NCBI GenBank assembly: GCA_905372565.1
Contig: CAJPPK010000020.1
Location: 1-30,969 of the forward strand
Reading direction: 5' to 3'
DNA: 30,969 nt
DNA from: an uncultured Porphyromonas sp.
GTDB lineage: Bacteria > Bacteroidota > Bacteroidia > Bacteroidales > Porphyromonadaceae
Below are positions 21,211 through 29,313 of this stretch, in pieces. Under the pieces are notes generated by a model, which saw nothing but the letters and a program-made list of their open reading frames with translations, was not told where the DNA came from and did no database searches. The position numbers were made by a program, and so were the translations under genes. How positions within the stretch are numbered: the first letter of the stretch is position 1; every line of letters starts with the position of its first letter.

Positions 21211-24200
21211 ATGCTTATGAACAAGACAACTACCCTCCTCCTAGCCCTCCTGACCTTGGGTGCACCCCAGATACCTCTTCAGGCGCAGACGAAGCAGGAC
21301 GAGGTTCACACGAATCTCATCCCCGTCAAGGTCACGATCGTAGACGAAGCCGGCGAAGTCCTCCCAGGTGTCTCCGTCCGTATTCAGGGGACCAACCGTG
21401 GAGCGGTCTCGTCCCTCAAGGGTGAGGTCTCCCTATCCGTCACTCAGGGCGATACCCTCATCATCTCTTTCGTGGGGATGAAGACCAAGACCCTAGTCGT
21501 CACGAAGCCCTTAGTCGGGAAAATCACCCTCCAGAGTGAGACGGGTACACTCGATCAAGTAGTCATCACGGGCTACACACGTACCTCCACGCGTCGTAGT
21601 GCAGGCTCCGTCTCGACGATCTCCAGCAAGGAACTCCTCTCCCAGCCTCTGACGGGGGTGGATGGATTGCTCCAGGGGAAGCTCGCAGGGGTCAGCGTCC
21701 GCACCCTATCGGGTCGCCCTGGCTCCAGTAGCGAGATCGTCATCCGTGGGGTAAACTCGCTCTCTGCAAGCATTAGCCCGCTCTGGGTCGTCGATGGGGT
21801 ACCTCTCCAGCGAGACATCTCTAAGATCGACCAAGCACGCTTCCTATCGAAAGACTTCCGAGACATCTTCTCGGACGGGATCGCAGGTATCAACCCCAAC
21901 GACATTGAGTCGGTGACGATCCTCAAGGATGCTGCCGCTGCTGCCATCTATGGCTCTCGTGCCGCTGGCGGTGTGATCGTCGTCACGACCAAGCGAGGTA
22001 AGGCTGGACAACTCACCGTCAACTACTCGACGAACCTAGCCCTCGTCGATCGCCCCAGCCGCACCTATGATCTGATGACTTCGCGTGAGAAGCTCACCTG
22101 GGAGCAGGAGCTATGGGATGAATTCTCCGCACCCCGCAAGGCACAGGGACTTACCTACCCCGTCCTCGGAGCAGTAGGTCAGATCCGCTCAGGCTTCGGC
22201 AAGTATGCCGGCTGGACTACCGCTCAGCAGGATGCCGAGATCGCCCGCCTAGGAGAGCACTCGACGGACTGGTTCAAGGAGCTCTTCCATCCTAGCTTCT
22301 CGCACAGCCATTACCTCTCCCTCAGTGGTGGATCCGAGAAGAGTCGCTACTATGTCTCCCTAGGCTACCTCGATAACAAGGGGCTACTACAGGGCGACGG
22401 TTACAATCGCTACAACCTCAATAGCAAGCTAGACCTCTCTCCCTCCAAGCGAGTACAGATCGGTCTCAACCTCGACCTCTCTCTCCAAGATGCCAAGGCA
22501 CCATCGGCCTACATCGACCCTTATAGCTACGCCTACTTCGCCAACCCCTATGAGCGTCCTGGGACAAACGATGAGACCTACCGAAGCATCCTACGAGCCA
22601 ACGGACAGCCAGACCCAGAGTACCCAACCCTAGGCTTCGACATGCTCCGTGAGCTAAGAGATACGTACAATAAGGTACGTAACCTCACAGCTACCACGAC
22701 CGCCAACCTCACGGTCAAGCTCCGTGATGACCTTAACCTCGCAGGGATGGCCTCTTTCGGCTATGTGGGCAATAACTCGGAGAACTTCAATGGCAGCAAT
22801 ACCTACTCCGCTTGGCTCGACCGACGCTTTGCCGATAGTGGCACGAACCGCACCTACGGATCACTTGCACTCTCTGAAGCATCCAATACGAACTACAACC
22901 TACGAGCTCAGATCAACTGGTCTCCACGCTTCGGGGATGTACACTCCCTACAAGCCCTAGCCGGAGCAGAGCTTCGTGGCCTCACTGCTAAGAGCACGTT
23001 CGCTAAGCTCTATGGCTACGACCCTGAGACGGGTAGCTACACGACCCCTATCTATCCTGAAGGGACGAAGATCGACTACGCTCGTCTACAGGCCTACGCC
23101 AACGATCGTGACCAGCTCGCAGGTCGTGGCATCACGCAGGAAGCCTTCGCCTCCTTCTACTTCTCCTCTACCTACAGCTATCACTCGAAGTATATCGCTT
23201 CGCTGACCGCTCGTATCGACGGATCAAGCAACTTCGGTAGCAAGGAGCAGTTTAATCCTACAGGCTCCCTCGGTCTAGGATGGAACGTGGACAGAGAGAC
23301 CTTCTTCGAATCCCTACGCCCCGTCTTAAGCAGTCTGACCGTGCGTACGGCTATTGGTTACACGGGGAACATCAACAAGAGCGTCTACCCACAGCTGATC
23401 ATCAACTATCGTAACTCCCAGCGTGTAGCCGACGATGCCTACTATCGCATGGGCTACATCAAGGATACTCCCAATCCGCACCTACGCTGGGAGAAGACTC
23501 GTGATGCTAAGATCGCTATCGAAGCTGGCTTCCTCAAGGAGCGCTTCCGCCTGACGGCAGAGCTCTATGACCGCTACACGACGGATGCCGTCTCCTCAGC
23601 GCTGGTGCCACGCACGACCGGCTTCGCCTACCAAACCTACAACACCTCAACCCTCCGAAACCAGGGGATCGAGCTCCAGCTCTATGGACGCCTACTGAAG
23701 CTCCATGACTGGACACTCACTGCGATGGCCAACGTAGCCTACAACCACAACATCCTCCTTCGCTATGATCCCCCCGTCAGTGGTCTATCTACTGGCCTCC
23801 AAGAGGGCTACCCTCTCGGAGCGCTCTTCACAGGACGCCCCCAAGGCATCGATCCTATCCTCGGGATCTATCGCTATGAGACCCGCCCCGATGCACGTAT
23901 GGATAATGCTGCTGACCGTGCCCTCAGTGACCACTACCTCTATTATGCAGGTCTGAGAAGAGCCCCTTGGACAGGTGGCTACAGCTTCACCCTAGGCTAC
24001 AAAGCTTTCTCCCTAAGCCTAGCTGGATCCTACTCAATCGGTGGGAAGTCTATGGATGACCTCAACTACCCCGTCACCTATAGCACCCTCGGCAAGCGTG
24101 TCGTGGAGCGTATCCCCTCGATCGAGAATGACCTCTACATCCATCACCTCAATGGCCGTCGAGATGTACGAGACCGCTGGACTGAGAGCAATCCTCGTAC

Positions 24201-24516
24201 CGATGCACATCCCCGTATCATCGACGCCTACGGAGACTACCTAGGGCTGACGAACTACAGCACGAATAGCGAACTCATCACACGTAGCTCACGCCTGCAG
24301 TCCGTCTCCTTCCTACGTCTCGGATCGATGACGCTGAACTATAGTCTCCCTAGCGATTGGCTACGCAAGACACTACACGTCAATAGTCTCTCGGCCTCCT
24401 TCTCGATGACGAACCTCTTCGTCCTCTCTAGCTATCGTGGCCTTGACCCTGAGACTCCTGGAGCGATCTATCCACAGCCTCGCACCTATTCCCTCGGTCT
24501 GTCCGTAGGGCTCTAA
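21211..24516 (+). CDS. SusC/RagA-family TonB-linked outer membrane transporter
   Basis: Product of 1101 aa. A signal peptide ends near LQAQ (residue 26). A carboxypeptidase-D-like regulatory domain spans about 38-108 (VKVTIVDEAGEVLPGVSVRI). A TonB-box-like TLDQVVITGY lies at about 113-122. The plug domain shows GLLQGKLAGVSVRTLSGRPG, SEIVIRGVNSL, PLWVVDGVPL, NDIESVTILKDAAAAAIYGS and GVIVVTTKRGK. The 22-strand barrel fills the rest and ends YSLGLSVGL. With the SusD-like partner 33 bp downstream it should form a lidded TonB-driven importer. The two upstream peptidases make oligopeptides the likely cargo, as for RagAB of P. gingivalis, rather than glycans. An alternative start lies two codons in (MNKTTTLLLALL). 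Confidence 0.96.
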   Translation: MLMNKTTTLLLALLTLGAPQIPLQAQTKQDEVHTNLIPVKVTIVDEAGEVLPGVSVRIQGTNRGAVSSLKGEVSLSVTQGDTLIISFVGMKTKTLVVTKPLVGKITLQSETGTLDQVVITGYTRTSTRRSAGSVSTISSKELLSQPLTGVDGLLQGKLAGVSVRTLSGRPGSSSEIVIRGVNSLSASISPLWVVDGVPLQRDISKIDQARFLSKDFRDIFSDGIAGINPNDIESVTILKDAAAAAIYGSRAAGGVIVVTTKRGKAGQLTVNYSTNLALVDRPSRTYDLMTSREKLTWEQELWDEFSAPRKAQGLTYPVLGAVGQIRSGFGKYAGWTTAQQDAEIARLGEHSTDWFKELFHPSFSHSHYLSLSGGSEKSRYYVSLGYLDNKGLLQGDGYNRYNLNSKLDLSPSKRVQIGLNLDLSLQDAKAPSAYIDPYSYAYFANPYERPGTNDETYRSILRANGQPDPEYPTLGFDMLRELRDTYNKVRNLTATTTANLTVKLRDDLNLAGMASFGYVGNNSENFNGSNTYSAWLDRRFADSGTNRTYGSLALSEASNTNYNLRAQINWSPRFGDVHSLQALAGAELRGLTAKSTFAKLYGYDPETGSYTTPIYPEGTKIDYARLQAYANDRDQLAGRGITQEAFASFYFSSTYSYHSKYIASLTARIDGSSNFGSKEQFNPTGSLGLGWNVDRETFFESLRPVLSSLTVRTAIGYTGNINKSVYPQLIINYRNSQRVADDAYYRMGYIKDTPNPHLRWEKTRDAKIAIEAGFLKERFRLTAELYDRYTTDAVSSALVPRTTGFAYQTYNTSTLRNQGIELQLYGRLLKLHDWTLTAMANVAYNHNILLRYDPPVSGLSTGLQEGYPLGALFTGRPQGIDPILGIYRYETRPDARMDNAADRALSDHYLYYAGLRRAPWTGGYSFTLGYKAFSLSLAGSYSIGGKSMDDLNYPVTYSTLGKRVVERIPSIENDLYIHHLNGRRDVRDRWTESNPRTDAHPRIIDAYGDYLGLTNYSTNSELITRSSRLQSVSFLRLGSMTLNYSLPSDWLRKTLHVNSLSASFSMTNLFVLSSYRGLDPETPGAIYPQPRTYSLGLSVGL

Positions 24517-24549
24517 ACTTCTCCTCTCACGTTTATACATTAGTAGACT

Positions 24550-25956
24550 ATGAAGAAGCTCTTCCTGCTGAGTCTTCTCAGCCTAACGCTGGCGACCACT
24601 CCGTCATGCAAGAAGTACCTCGATATACGTCCCTATGGGAAGATCATCCCTAAGACCCCTGAGGAGTTTGCCTCCCTACTCCATGATCGTCTCGGAGCTA
24701 TCGACGAAGCCCGCAGTGAGGATTGGCTCCTCGGCAATGCTGACCGACTAGCCGACTGGGATGGTGGCTATGGTGATGACTTCGAGACAGCCCTCTTCCC
24801 GACCAATCTCCCGGTCTACCTTGGTGACCTCGTAGGGACTACACGTGCCTACACGCCCTGGACTCAGCTATACCAGCTCATCCGTGACTGCAATATCTGT
24901 ATCGCCGGTATCCCCGACAGCTCGACCGATAAGACCGGGCGTAGGGCTCTGGCTACGGCCTATGCGCTACGTGGGGCAGCCTATTACCAGCTCATCCGTC
25001 TTTATGCTCCCGCTCCTCAGGCAGGGAAGCTCTCCGACCAACTCGGAGTACCCCTCGTGACCGAGGTCGATATCGAGGCACACCCGCAGCGTAGTAGCCT
25101 GCAGGAGACGCTTGACCAAGCGGAGCGTGATCTCCTAGCCTCGATCACCCTGCAGAATGATCAGTCCATCTTCCGCTTCACGCAGGAGGTGGCACAGGGC
25201 TACCTAGCTCGCCTCTACTTCTGGAGCGAGCAGTGGGCGAAGGCAGCTCCTCTAGCCGAAGCGCTCCTGCAGAAGCACCCATTGACCTCCGGAGAGACCT
25301 TCGTCAAGATGACCACCGAGCGCTCTGGCACGCTTCAGGGAAATCAGCTCCTCAAGAGTGGTCGTATCATCGCAAGCAATGATCAGGCTTATACCAATGC
25401 CAAGACCAACATCGCTCGTCGCCCGATCAGCCTCCGCTATATTGATGCATTCCCCGAAGCAGAGCGTACGCTGGATCAGCGCTATCTCAACTGGGTAGGC
25501 AAGAAGCGAGCAGTCAAGAAGGAGTTCTTCGCTGGTCTACGCTCGGCAGAGCTCTTGCTCATCGCTGCCGAATGTCGTGCTCACCTAGGGCAGGATGCAG
25601 AAGCACTCGCTCTGATCAACCAGCTACGTGCTCACCGCCTCACGACCGACACTCCTCTGACCCTAGCTACACTCCCAGGCAAGAGTAGCCAAGAGATCAT
25701 CACGGTCGATGCGACGGGCAAGGCGCTCACTACCCTCCTAGCGACTATCTTACGTGAGCGTCGTAAGGAGCTCTTGCTAGAGGGCGATCGCTTTTTCGAG
25801 CTGAAGCGCAATGGTAGTCCCAGCTGGAGCACGCTGGCCGATGGACGTACCTATATCACGGCGAGCTATATGTACACCCTCCCCATCCCTCCTATCGACA
25901 TCACCCTCTCTCACCTCAAGCAGAACGATCACTATGAAGACTATATCAATCAGTAA
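24550..25956 (+). CDS. SusD/RagB-family substrate-binding lipoprotein
   Basis: Product of 468 aa with a lipoprotein signal (MKKLFLLSLLSLTLATTPSC, mature start CKKYLDIRPYGKIIPKTPEE). SusD/RagB proteins are alpha-helical, TPR-containing outer-leaflet lipoproteins that act as the lid on the SusC pore. Family marks are YLDIRP after the Cys, LYQLIRDCNICI, ALRGAAYYQLIRLYA, GYLARLYFWSEQWAKAA, RSAELLLIAAECRAHLGQ, and near the end RRKELLLEGDRFFELKRNG and YMYTLPIPPIDI. Length is on the short side of the family (usually 480-600). The next lipoprotein gene starts inside this one's last 23 bases, a sign of translational coupling. Confidence 0.95.
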   Translation: MKKLFLLSLLSLTLATTPSCKKYLDIRPYGKIIPKTPEEFASLLHDRLGAIDEARSEDWLLGNADRLADWDGGYGDDFETALFPTNLPVYLGDLVGTTRAYTPWTQLYQLIRDCNICIAGIPDSSTDKTGRRALATAYALRGAAYYQLIRLYAPAPQAGKLSDQLGVPLVTEVDIEAHPQRSSLQETLDQAERDLLASITLQNDQSIFRFTQEVAQGYLARLYFWSEQWAKAAPLAEALLQKHPLTSGETFVKMTTERSGTLQGNQLLKSGRIIASNDQAYTNAKTNIARRPISLRYIDAFPEAERTLDQRYLNWVGKKRAVKKEFFAGLRSAELLLIAAECRAHLGQDAEALALINQLRAHRLTTDTPLTLATLPGKSSQEIITVDATGKALTTLLATILRERRKELLLEGDRFFELKRNGSPSWSTLADGRTYITASYMYTLPIPPIDITLSHLKQNDHYEDYINQ

Positions 25957-26146
25957 GCTCCTGTGCGTAGGGCTAGGCTCGCTCCTCGCTCTCTCCGCGT
26001 GCAAGCGCTACAATGAGCTCCCTAAGGTCGGTCGGGAAGATGTCTCTTCTCGGGTCTATCGCCTCGAGGAGAGCAAGCCGATGAGCGAGGAAGACCTAGC
26101 TCGTCTCAAACAGATCCAAGATGAGTATAAGCAAAATGCCCAGTAG
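25934..26146 (+). CDS. Small 70-aa lipoprotein overlapping the susD 3' end
   Basis: Starts at the ATG 25934, within susD, in another frame (MKTISISKLLCVGLGSLLAL). A longer frame back to 25811 exists but would lose the signal peptide. The lipobox is LSAC with Cys23, followed by about 48 charged residues (KRYNELPKVGREDVSSRVYR, LARLKQIQDEYKQNAQ) forming a probable helix at the end. No family is recognised. It is coupled to susD by a 23-bp overlap and to the next lipoprotein by a 4-bp gap, so it probably belongs to the importer complex as a small surface or periplasmic accessory. Confidence 0.8.
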   Translation: MKTISISKLLCVGLGSLLALSACKRYNELPKVGREDVSSRVYRLEESKPMSEEDLARLKQIQDEYKQNAQ

Positions 26147-26150
26147 TCCT

Positions 26151-27386
26151 ATGCGTCCTATCCTTCTCTCCCTAGCCCTACTGGCGCTCCCTCTCTTCAC
26201 CTCGTGCCGGAAGGAGCAGCTCCCCGATAACTCCAGTAAGTCCTTTGTCTACCTCGACCGACTGAACTACAACCTCGGAGCACGAGGCACGACGATCACC
26301 CTACGTACCAACCACGCTAGCGATGCCGTACGAAGTATCGCCTACCGCATCTCGGGCGAAGCGATCCGTGGCGTAGACTTCCAGCTCTCCGACTCCGTCT
26401 TTACGCTCCCTGCTGGAGCTACCGAGGCGTCGATCCGGCTGACACGTCTACAGGAGGGGGATCATAGCCGGAGCTTCCAGCTCGCTCTACTCCCCGCCTC
26501 GGACAAGAGCTATGAGCTAAGCCTTAAGAACTTCTCTATCGTACAGGTACTCAGCAAGGCTGCCTATCGTCAGGGCTTCTCTCAGTCCTCCGCCAAGCTC
26601 CTTAGCGAGACCTCCTATGCTGTCGCTCTGACGCTCAACCCCTCGGGGCGCTATCGTGTCAACGAGGATACGCACCTCACACTCGAGGTCGATCCTAGCT
26701 CGACGGCAGTCGAAGGGGTACACTTCACCTTCCCCCAAGGGAAGCAGGTCACCGTCCTGAAGCGACAGAACTCTGCTCCCTTCAAGCTCCGTTTCCTCAA
26801 GAAGGAGGCTGGGCATGACAAGCTCGTCCTCCGCCTAGCCGAAATCGACGGATTCGCTGATGGGCGCTACGCCTCGCTGAGCATTGACATCTCAGGGCCC
26901 GAAGACTTCACGGGTCAGTGGAAACTAAGAGCCCTAGAGAACGCTAGCGATCTAGAGGGCTACAGCATCAACCCTAAACAGCTCTTCACCGTCGATCCCG
27001 CTGACCGACTTCAGCTGACGAAGACGAGCACGGGATACCATCTGGTAGCCTCCTTCCAGAGCAACCTCAAGAACTACTTCCCCGCTCAGGCAGAGACGAC
27101 CGTCACCGGTGAGGCCAGCCTATCGGCCAATGGTAATCCTGCTGGAGCAGTCCCCTACGGCGAGCTCTCCATCCCAGGCACCTTGGTGAACTTCGATCCA
27201 GCTAAGCCCGAGCGAAAGACGGCTAAGTGCTACTTCCGACTCGTCACGACTGACTCTGGCGTTGAGCTCGAGGTACTCATCAATGACTACAAGACCTCGG
27301 CACCTTCGTGGCAGGATAGCTACAGCTATGGCATCACCTCGGCTGAGGCTCCGCTCCTACTTCGCTTCACACGAGTGACTCCCTAA
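26151..27386 (+). CDS. Lipoprotein with two Calx-beta-like domains, SusCD-associated
   Basis: From the ATG at 26151 (MRPILLSLALLALPLFTSC) the product is 411 aa, with a lipobox ending in Cys19. Starts at 26121 or 26136 are also in frame but overlap the previous gene. Residues about 25-135 and 140-250 look like a repeated beta-sandwich. Both contain a GVDF/GVHF motif followed by a strand rich in hydrophobics (VFTLPAGATEASIRLTRL and HFTFPQGKQVTVLKR), as in Calx-beta and DUF4843-type domains of Bacteroidota surface lipoproteins. The last 160 residues start GQWKLRALENASD and are beta-rich with no family I recognise. The position after susD suggests a surface glycoprotein- or peptide-binding role. 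A hairpin terminator follows. Confidence 0.82.
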   Translation: MRPILLSLALLALPLFTSCRKEQLPDNSSKSFVYLDRLNYNLGARGTTITLRTNHASDAVRSIAYRISGEAIRGVDFQLSDSVFTLPAGATEASIRLTRLQEGDHSRSFQLALLPASDKSYELSLKNFSIVQVLSKAAYRQGFSQSSAKLLSETSYAVALTLNPSGRYRVNEDTHLTLEVDPSSTAVEGVHFTFPQGKQVTVLKRQNSAPFKLRFLKKEAGHDKLVLRLAEIDGFADGRYASLSIDISGPEDFTGQWKLRALENASDLEGYSINPKQLFTVDPADRLQLTKTSTGYHLVASFQSNLKNYFPAQAETTVTGEASLSANGNPAGAVPYGELSIPGTLVNFDPAKPERKTAKCYFRLVTTDSGVELEVLINDYKTSAPSWQDSYSYGITSAEAPLLLRFTRVTP

Positions 27387-27418
27387 TCCTTCGGGGCAAG
27401 TAGCCCCTCACGATCTAG

Positions 27419-27470
27419 CGAAGAAGCCCCGTAGCAGACCTTCCCCAAGGTCAGCTACGGGGCTTCTTCG
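27419..27470 (+). terminator. Terminator of the peptidase/SusCD operon
   Basis: A perfect 16-bp stem (27419-27434 with 27455-27470; the left arm is CGAAGAAGCCCCGTAG). The inner loop can form a smaller GACCTT/AAGGTC stem. Only short T-pairs follow (CTTCGGG), so termination may be weaker than at the other terminators. Confidence 0.75.
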
Positions 27471-27542
27471 CTTCGGGATTTGACCCCGAGAAACTCCCCT
27501 CCCAAGGCGACACGAGCACACCTCTTGAGTTGGACACGATAC

Positions 27543-27639
27543 TGGGTATATCCCGATGGGATGGTTACATATATTGTGACCCACCAGTTGGGTATATTGC
27601 TCTCCCTTGGTTACGTATATTGTAACTTCCCGAAGGGAA
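27543..27639. repeat. 46-bp tandem repeat with palindromic GGTTACRTATATTGTRAC boxes
   Basis: Box 1 GGTTACATATATTGTGACC (27563-27581) and box 2 GGTTACGTATATTGTAACT (27609-27627) start 46 bp apart. Each is an imperfect palindrome. They alternate with GGGTATAT-type half units (27544 on and 27590 on) and with small hairpins TCCCGATGGGA and TTCCCGAAGGGAA at the two ends. The surrounding region (27471-27816) has no gene. It is unrelated in sequence to the 23-bp-period element. It could be a small interspersed repeat or a double operator upstream of the TM2 gene. Confidence 0.75.
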
Positions 27640-27711
27640 TAGCCCCACCTCTTCCTCCTCCATCACAGGGAGCTAGCGAACGCCTCATCCCAACAAAAAA
27701 GAATAAAAACC

Positions 27712-27719
27712 TATCTTTG
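27712..27719 (+). promoter_or_regulatory. Probable promoter -7 box of the TM2 gene
   Basis: TATCTTTG matches TAnnTTTG, with an A-rich stretch directly upstream (27691-27710). It lies 98 bases before the ATG at 27817, and the leader would be about 90 nt. The 46-bp repeat ends about 70 bases upstream. Confidence 0.65.
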
Positions 27720-27816
27720 TGACAGACATTTACCATAAAACGAGGTTAAACGTCCCTAGCAAGCCGACGTTACCCCCTCTCTCACTGACCCATCTCCCTA
27801 TACTTTAACTACGGTA

Positions 27817-28032
27817 ATGAAATCTAAGACGACAGCTTATCTCCTCTGGTTCTTCCTCGGTGTTTTTGGAGTACATAAGTTCTATCTCGGCAAGATCGGG
27901 ATGGGGATCCTCTATCTATTCACGGCAGGCTTCTTTGGTATTGGCCTGCTGATCGATCTATTCACCCTCGGAGGAGAAGTCGATACCTATAATGCCCTAG
28001 CGATTGCTAAGGAATATCGACGCTACCGCTAG
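27817..28032 (+). CDS. TM2-domain membrane protein
   Basis: Codes for 71 aa. Helix one spans about residues 5-24 (TTAYLLWFFLGVFGVHKFYLG) and helix two about 29-50 (MGILYLFTAGFFGIGLLIDL). The GVFGVHKFYLGK motif between the helices and the DLF ending the second are diagnostic of the TM2 domain. The C-terminal tail is short (GGEVDTYNALAIAKEYRRYR). Function of these bacterial proteins is not established. It probably shares a transcript with the lipoprotein gene that starts 37 bp after the stop. Confidence 0.9.
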   Translation: MKSKTTAYLLWFFLGVFGVHKFYLGKIGMGILYLFTAGFFGIGLLIDLFTLGGEVDTYNALAIAKEYRRYR

Positions 28033-28069
28033 TCCTCCGCTCTACTCATTAACAAACGATTTGACTATA

Positions 28070-29227
28070 ATGAAGAAGACCTTGATCTTCGCCACGATCC
28101 TATCTCTCGGGCTGGCTACGTCCTGCCGATCTAAGGACGACTCCCCTAAGACCAAGCCTGGCACGGAGCAACCACAGAAGCCCGATGAGCCCAACCAACC
28201 TAAGCCTCCCACGCCTCCTGCGGGAAAGAAGCCATCGGACTATCACATCGCCACACGTATGGCCGTCAAGGTTAACGAGAATAAACAGGCCGAGCTCCTC
28301 CGTACGCTCAAGATCGAGGAGCTGGCTTGGGGCGGAGAGAAGGGAGCGATCACGCTCGCTGACCTCTTACCCTTCGTGACCTTCTCCTCCTCGGAGACGG
28401 ATGGGACTCCTTATACCCTGACAGCTGATGATCTGAAGCTCCTCGAGCTAGTCGACATGCGCTATCAGGAAGGTGCCGGTGGTAGTGACCACCTTACCTT
28501 TAAGGTTCGCTACAATGGAGTAGCTGGTAAAGAGACCTTGAGTATCCCTATTTCTCGCCGTGACTACTTCCTCCAGAAGTTCCAAGTGAATGAGGAGTTT
28601 GCTTCACAGCATTACCTCGGAGGTCTGGAGCATAAAGGTGTAGCCCTTCTATCTGGACTCCTAAAGGAGTATGACCGAGATAAGTACGCTGTAGAACTCT
28701 CGGCTACACGTTTAGACCATCACAACAACGTCCTTCACTTCGAAGGTATAGTGAACCTGCGTCGCTACAAAAAGGAGAACGTCTTCAAACTTGACTTCCA
28801 AGCCTCGGGCTTCAAACCTCTGTCGGCTCTGAAGGACAATCTAACCTTCTCCACGACCGGACCACTCAACGAATGGCTACGAAATAGACTCTCGAAGAAG
28901 AAGACGCTGAATGATGCCGCCATCCTCGATCTGCTCCAGAAGAATCCTTACGCTTGGCTCAAGCTCTCTAGCCCAGGTCTTCGCCTCTCTGCTACACAGC
29001 TAGCTGACCTGGTATGGGAGCGGGATGGGAGCGATCTTGCTGGAGACTACTCTGGAGGACATGATACCCGTGACATTTATCTCAAGGATACACGCTTCGA
29101 GATCAAGTCTGCACATTTCGATAGACAGGCTGCTACCGTAACCATAGAGCTAGAGCTTACGGGAGCCAACGACGTCGCGATCAGTGGGGTGACAAGCACG
29201 CTCGTCGTCCGCTCCATCCACCTCTAA
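28070..29227 (+). CDS. Lipoprotein of unknown function with surface-export-like signal
   Basis: From the ATG at 28070 (MKKTLIFATILSLGLATSC) the product is 385 aa. The frame is open to 28004 but overlaps the TM2 gene. The Cys is followed by RSKDDSP, resembling the K-(D/E)2 lipoprotein export signal known from Capnocytophaga and Bacteroides. A Pro/Lys/Gln-rich linker follows (about residues 28-58: TEQPQKPDEPNQPKPPTPP). The rest is mixed alpha/beta: TFKVRYNGVAGKETLSIPIS suggests an Ig-like or pilin-like strand pair, and the C-terminal ATVTIELELTGANDVAIS another. No family is recognised. It ends at a bidirectional terminator. No promoter of its own is visible, so it is probably expressed from the 27712 box. 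Confidence 0.82.
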   Translation: MKKTLIFATILSLGLATSCRSKDDSPKTKPGTEQPQKPDEPNQPKPPTPPAGKKPSDYHIATRMAVKVNENKQAELLRTLKIEELAWGGEKGAITLADLLPFVTFSSSETDGTPYTLTADDLKLLELVDMRYQEGAGGSDHLTFKVRYNGVAGKETLSIPISRRDYFLQKFQVNEEFASQHYLGGLEHKGVALLSGLLKEYDRDKYAVELSATRLDHHNNVLHFEGIVNLRRYKKENVFKLDFQASGFKPLSALKDNLTFSTTGPLNEWLRNRLSKKKTLNDAAILDLLQKNPYAWLKLSSPGLRLSATQLADLVWERDGSDLAGDYSGGHDTRDIYLKDTRFEIKSAHFDRQAATVTIELELTGANDVAISGVTSTLVVRSIHL

Positions 29228-29247
29228 CCCACCTCCTCCATAGCTTA

Positions 29248-29295
29248 AAACGAGATCGCCCCGACAAGCCTAGACTTGTCGGGGCGATCTCGTTT
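29248..29295. terminator. Bidirectional terminator between convergent lipoprotein and TonB receptor genes
   Basis: A perfect 21-bp stem (29248-29268 with 29275-29295, GC-rich GATCGCCCCGAC core) with a 6-nt loop, flanked by AAAA on the left and TTTG on the right. It lies 20 bases after the plus-strand stop and 18 bases past the minus-strand stop. Confidence 0.92.
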
Positions 29296-29313
29296 GTCTA
29301 CTCGTCGTAGCCC

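Noticed and set aside
21573..21947. 124-aa minus-strand frame inside susC
   Set aside because: It is antisense to the conserved plug domain and has no protein-like features.
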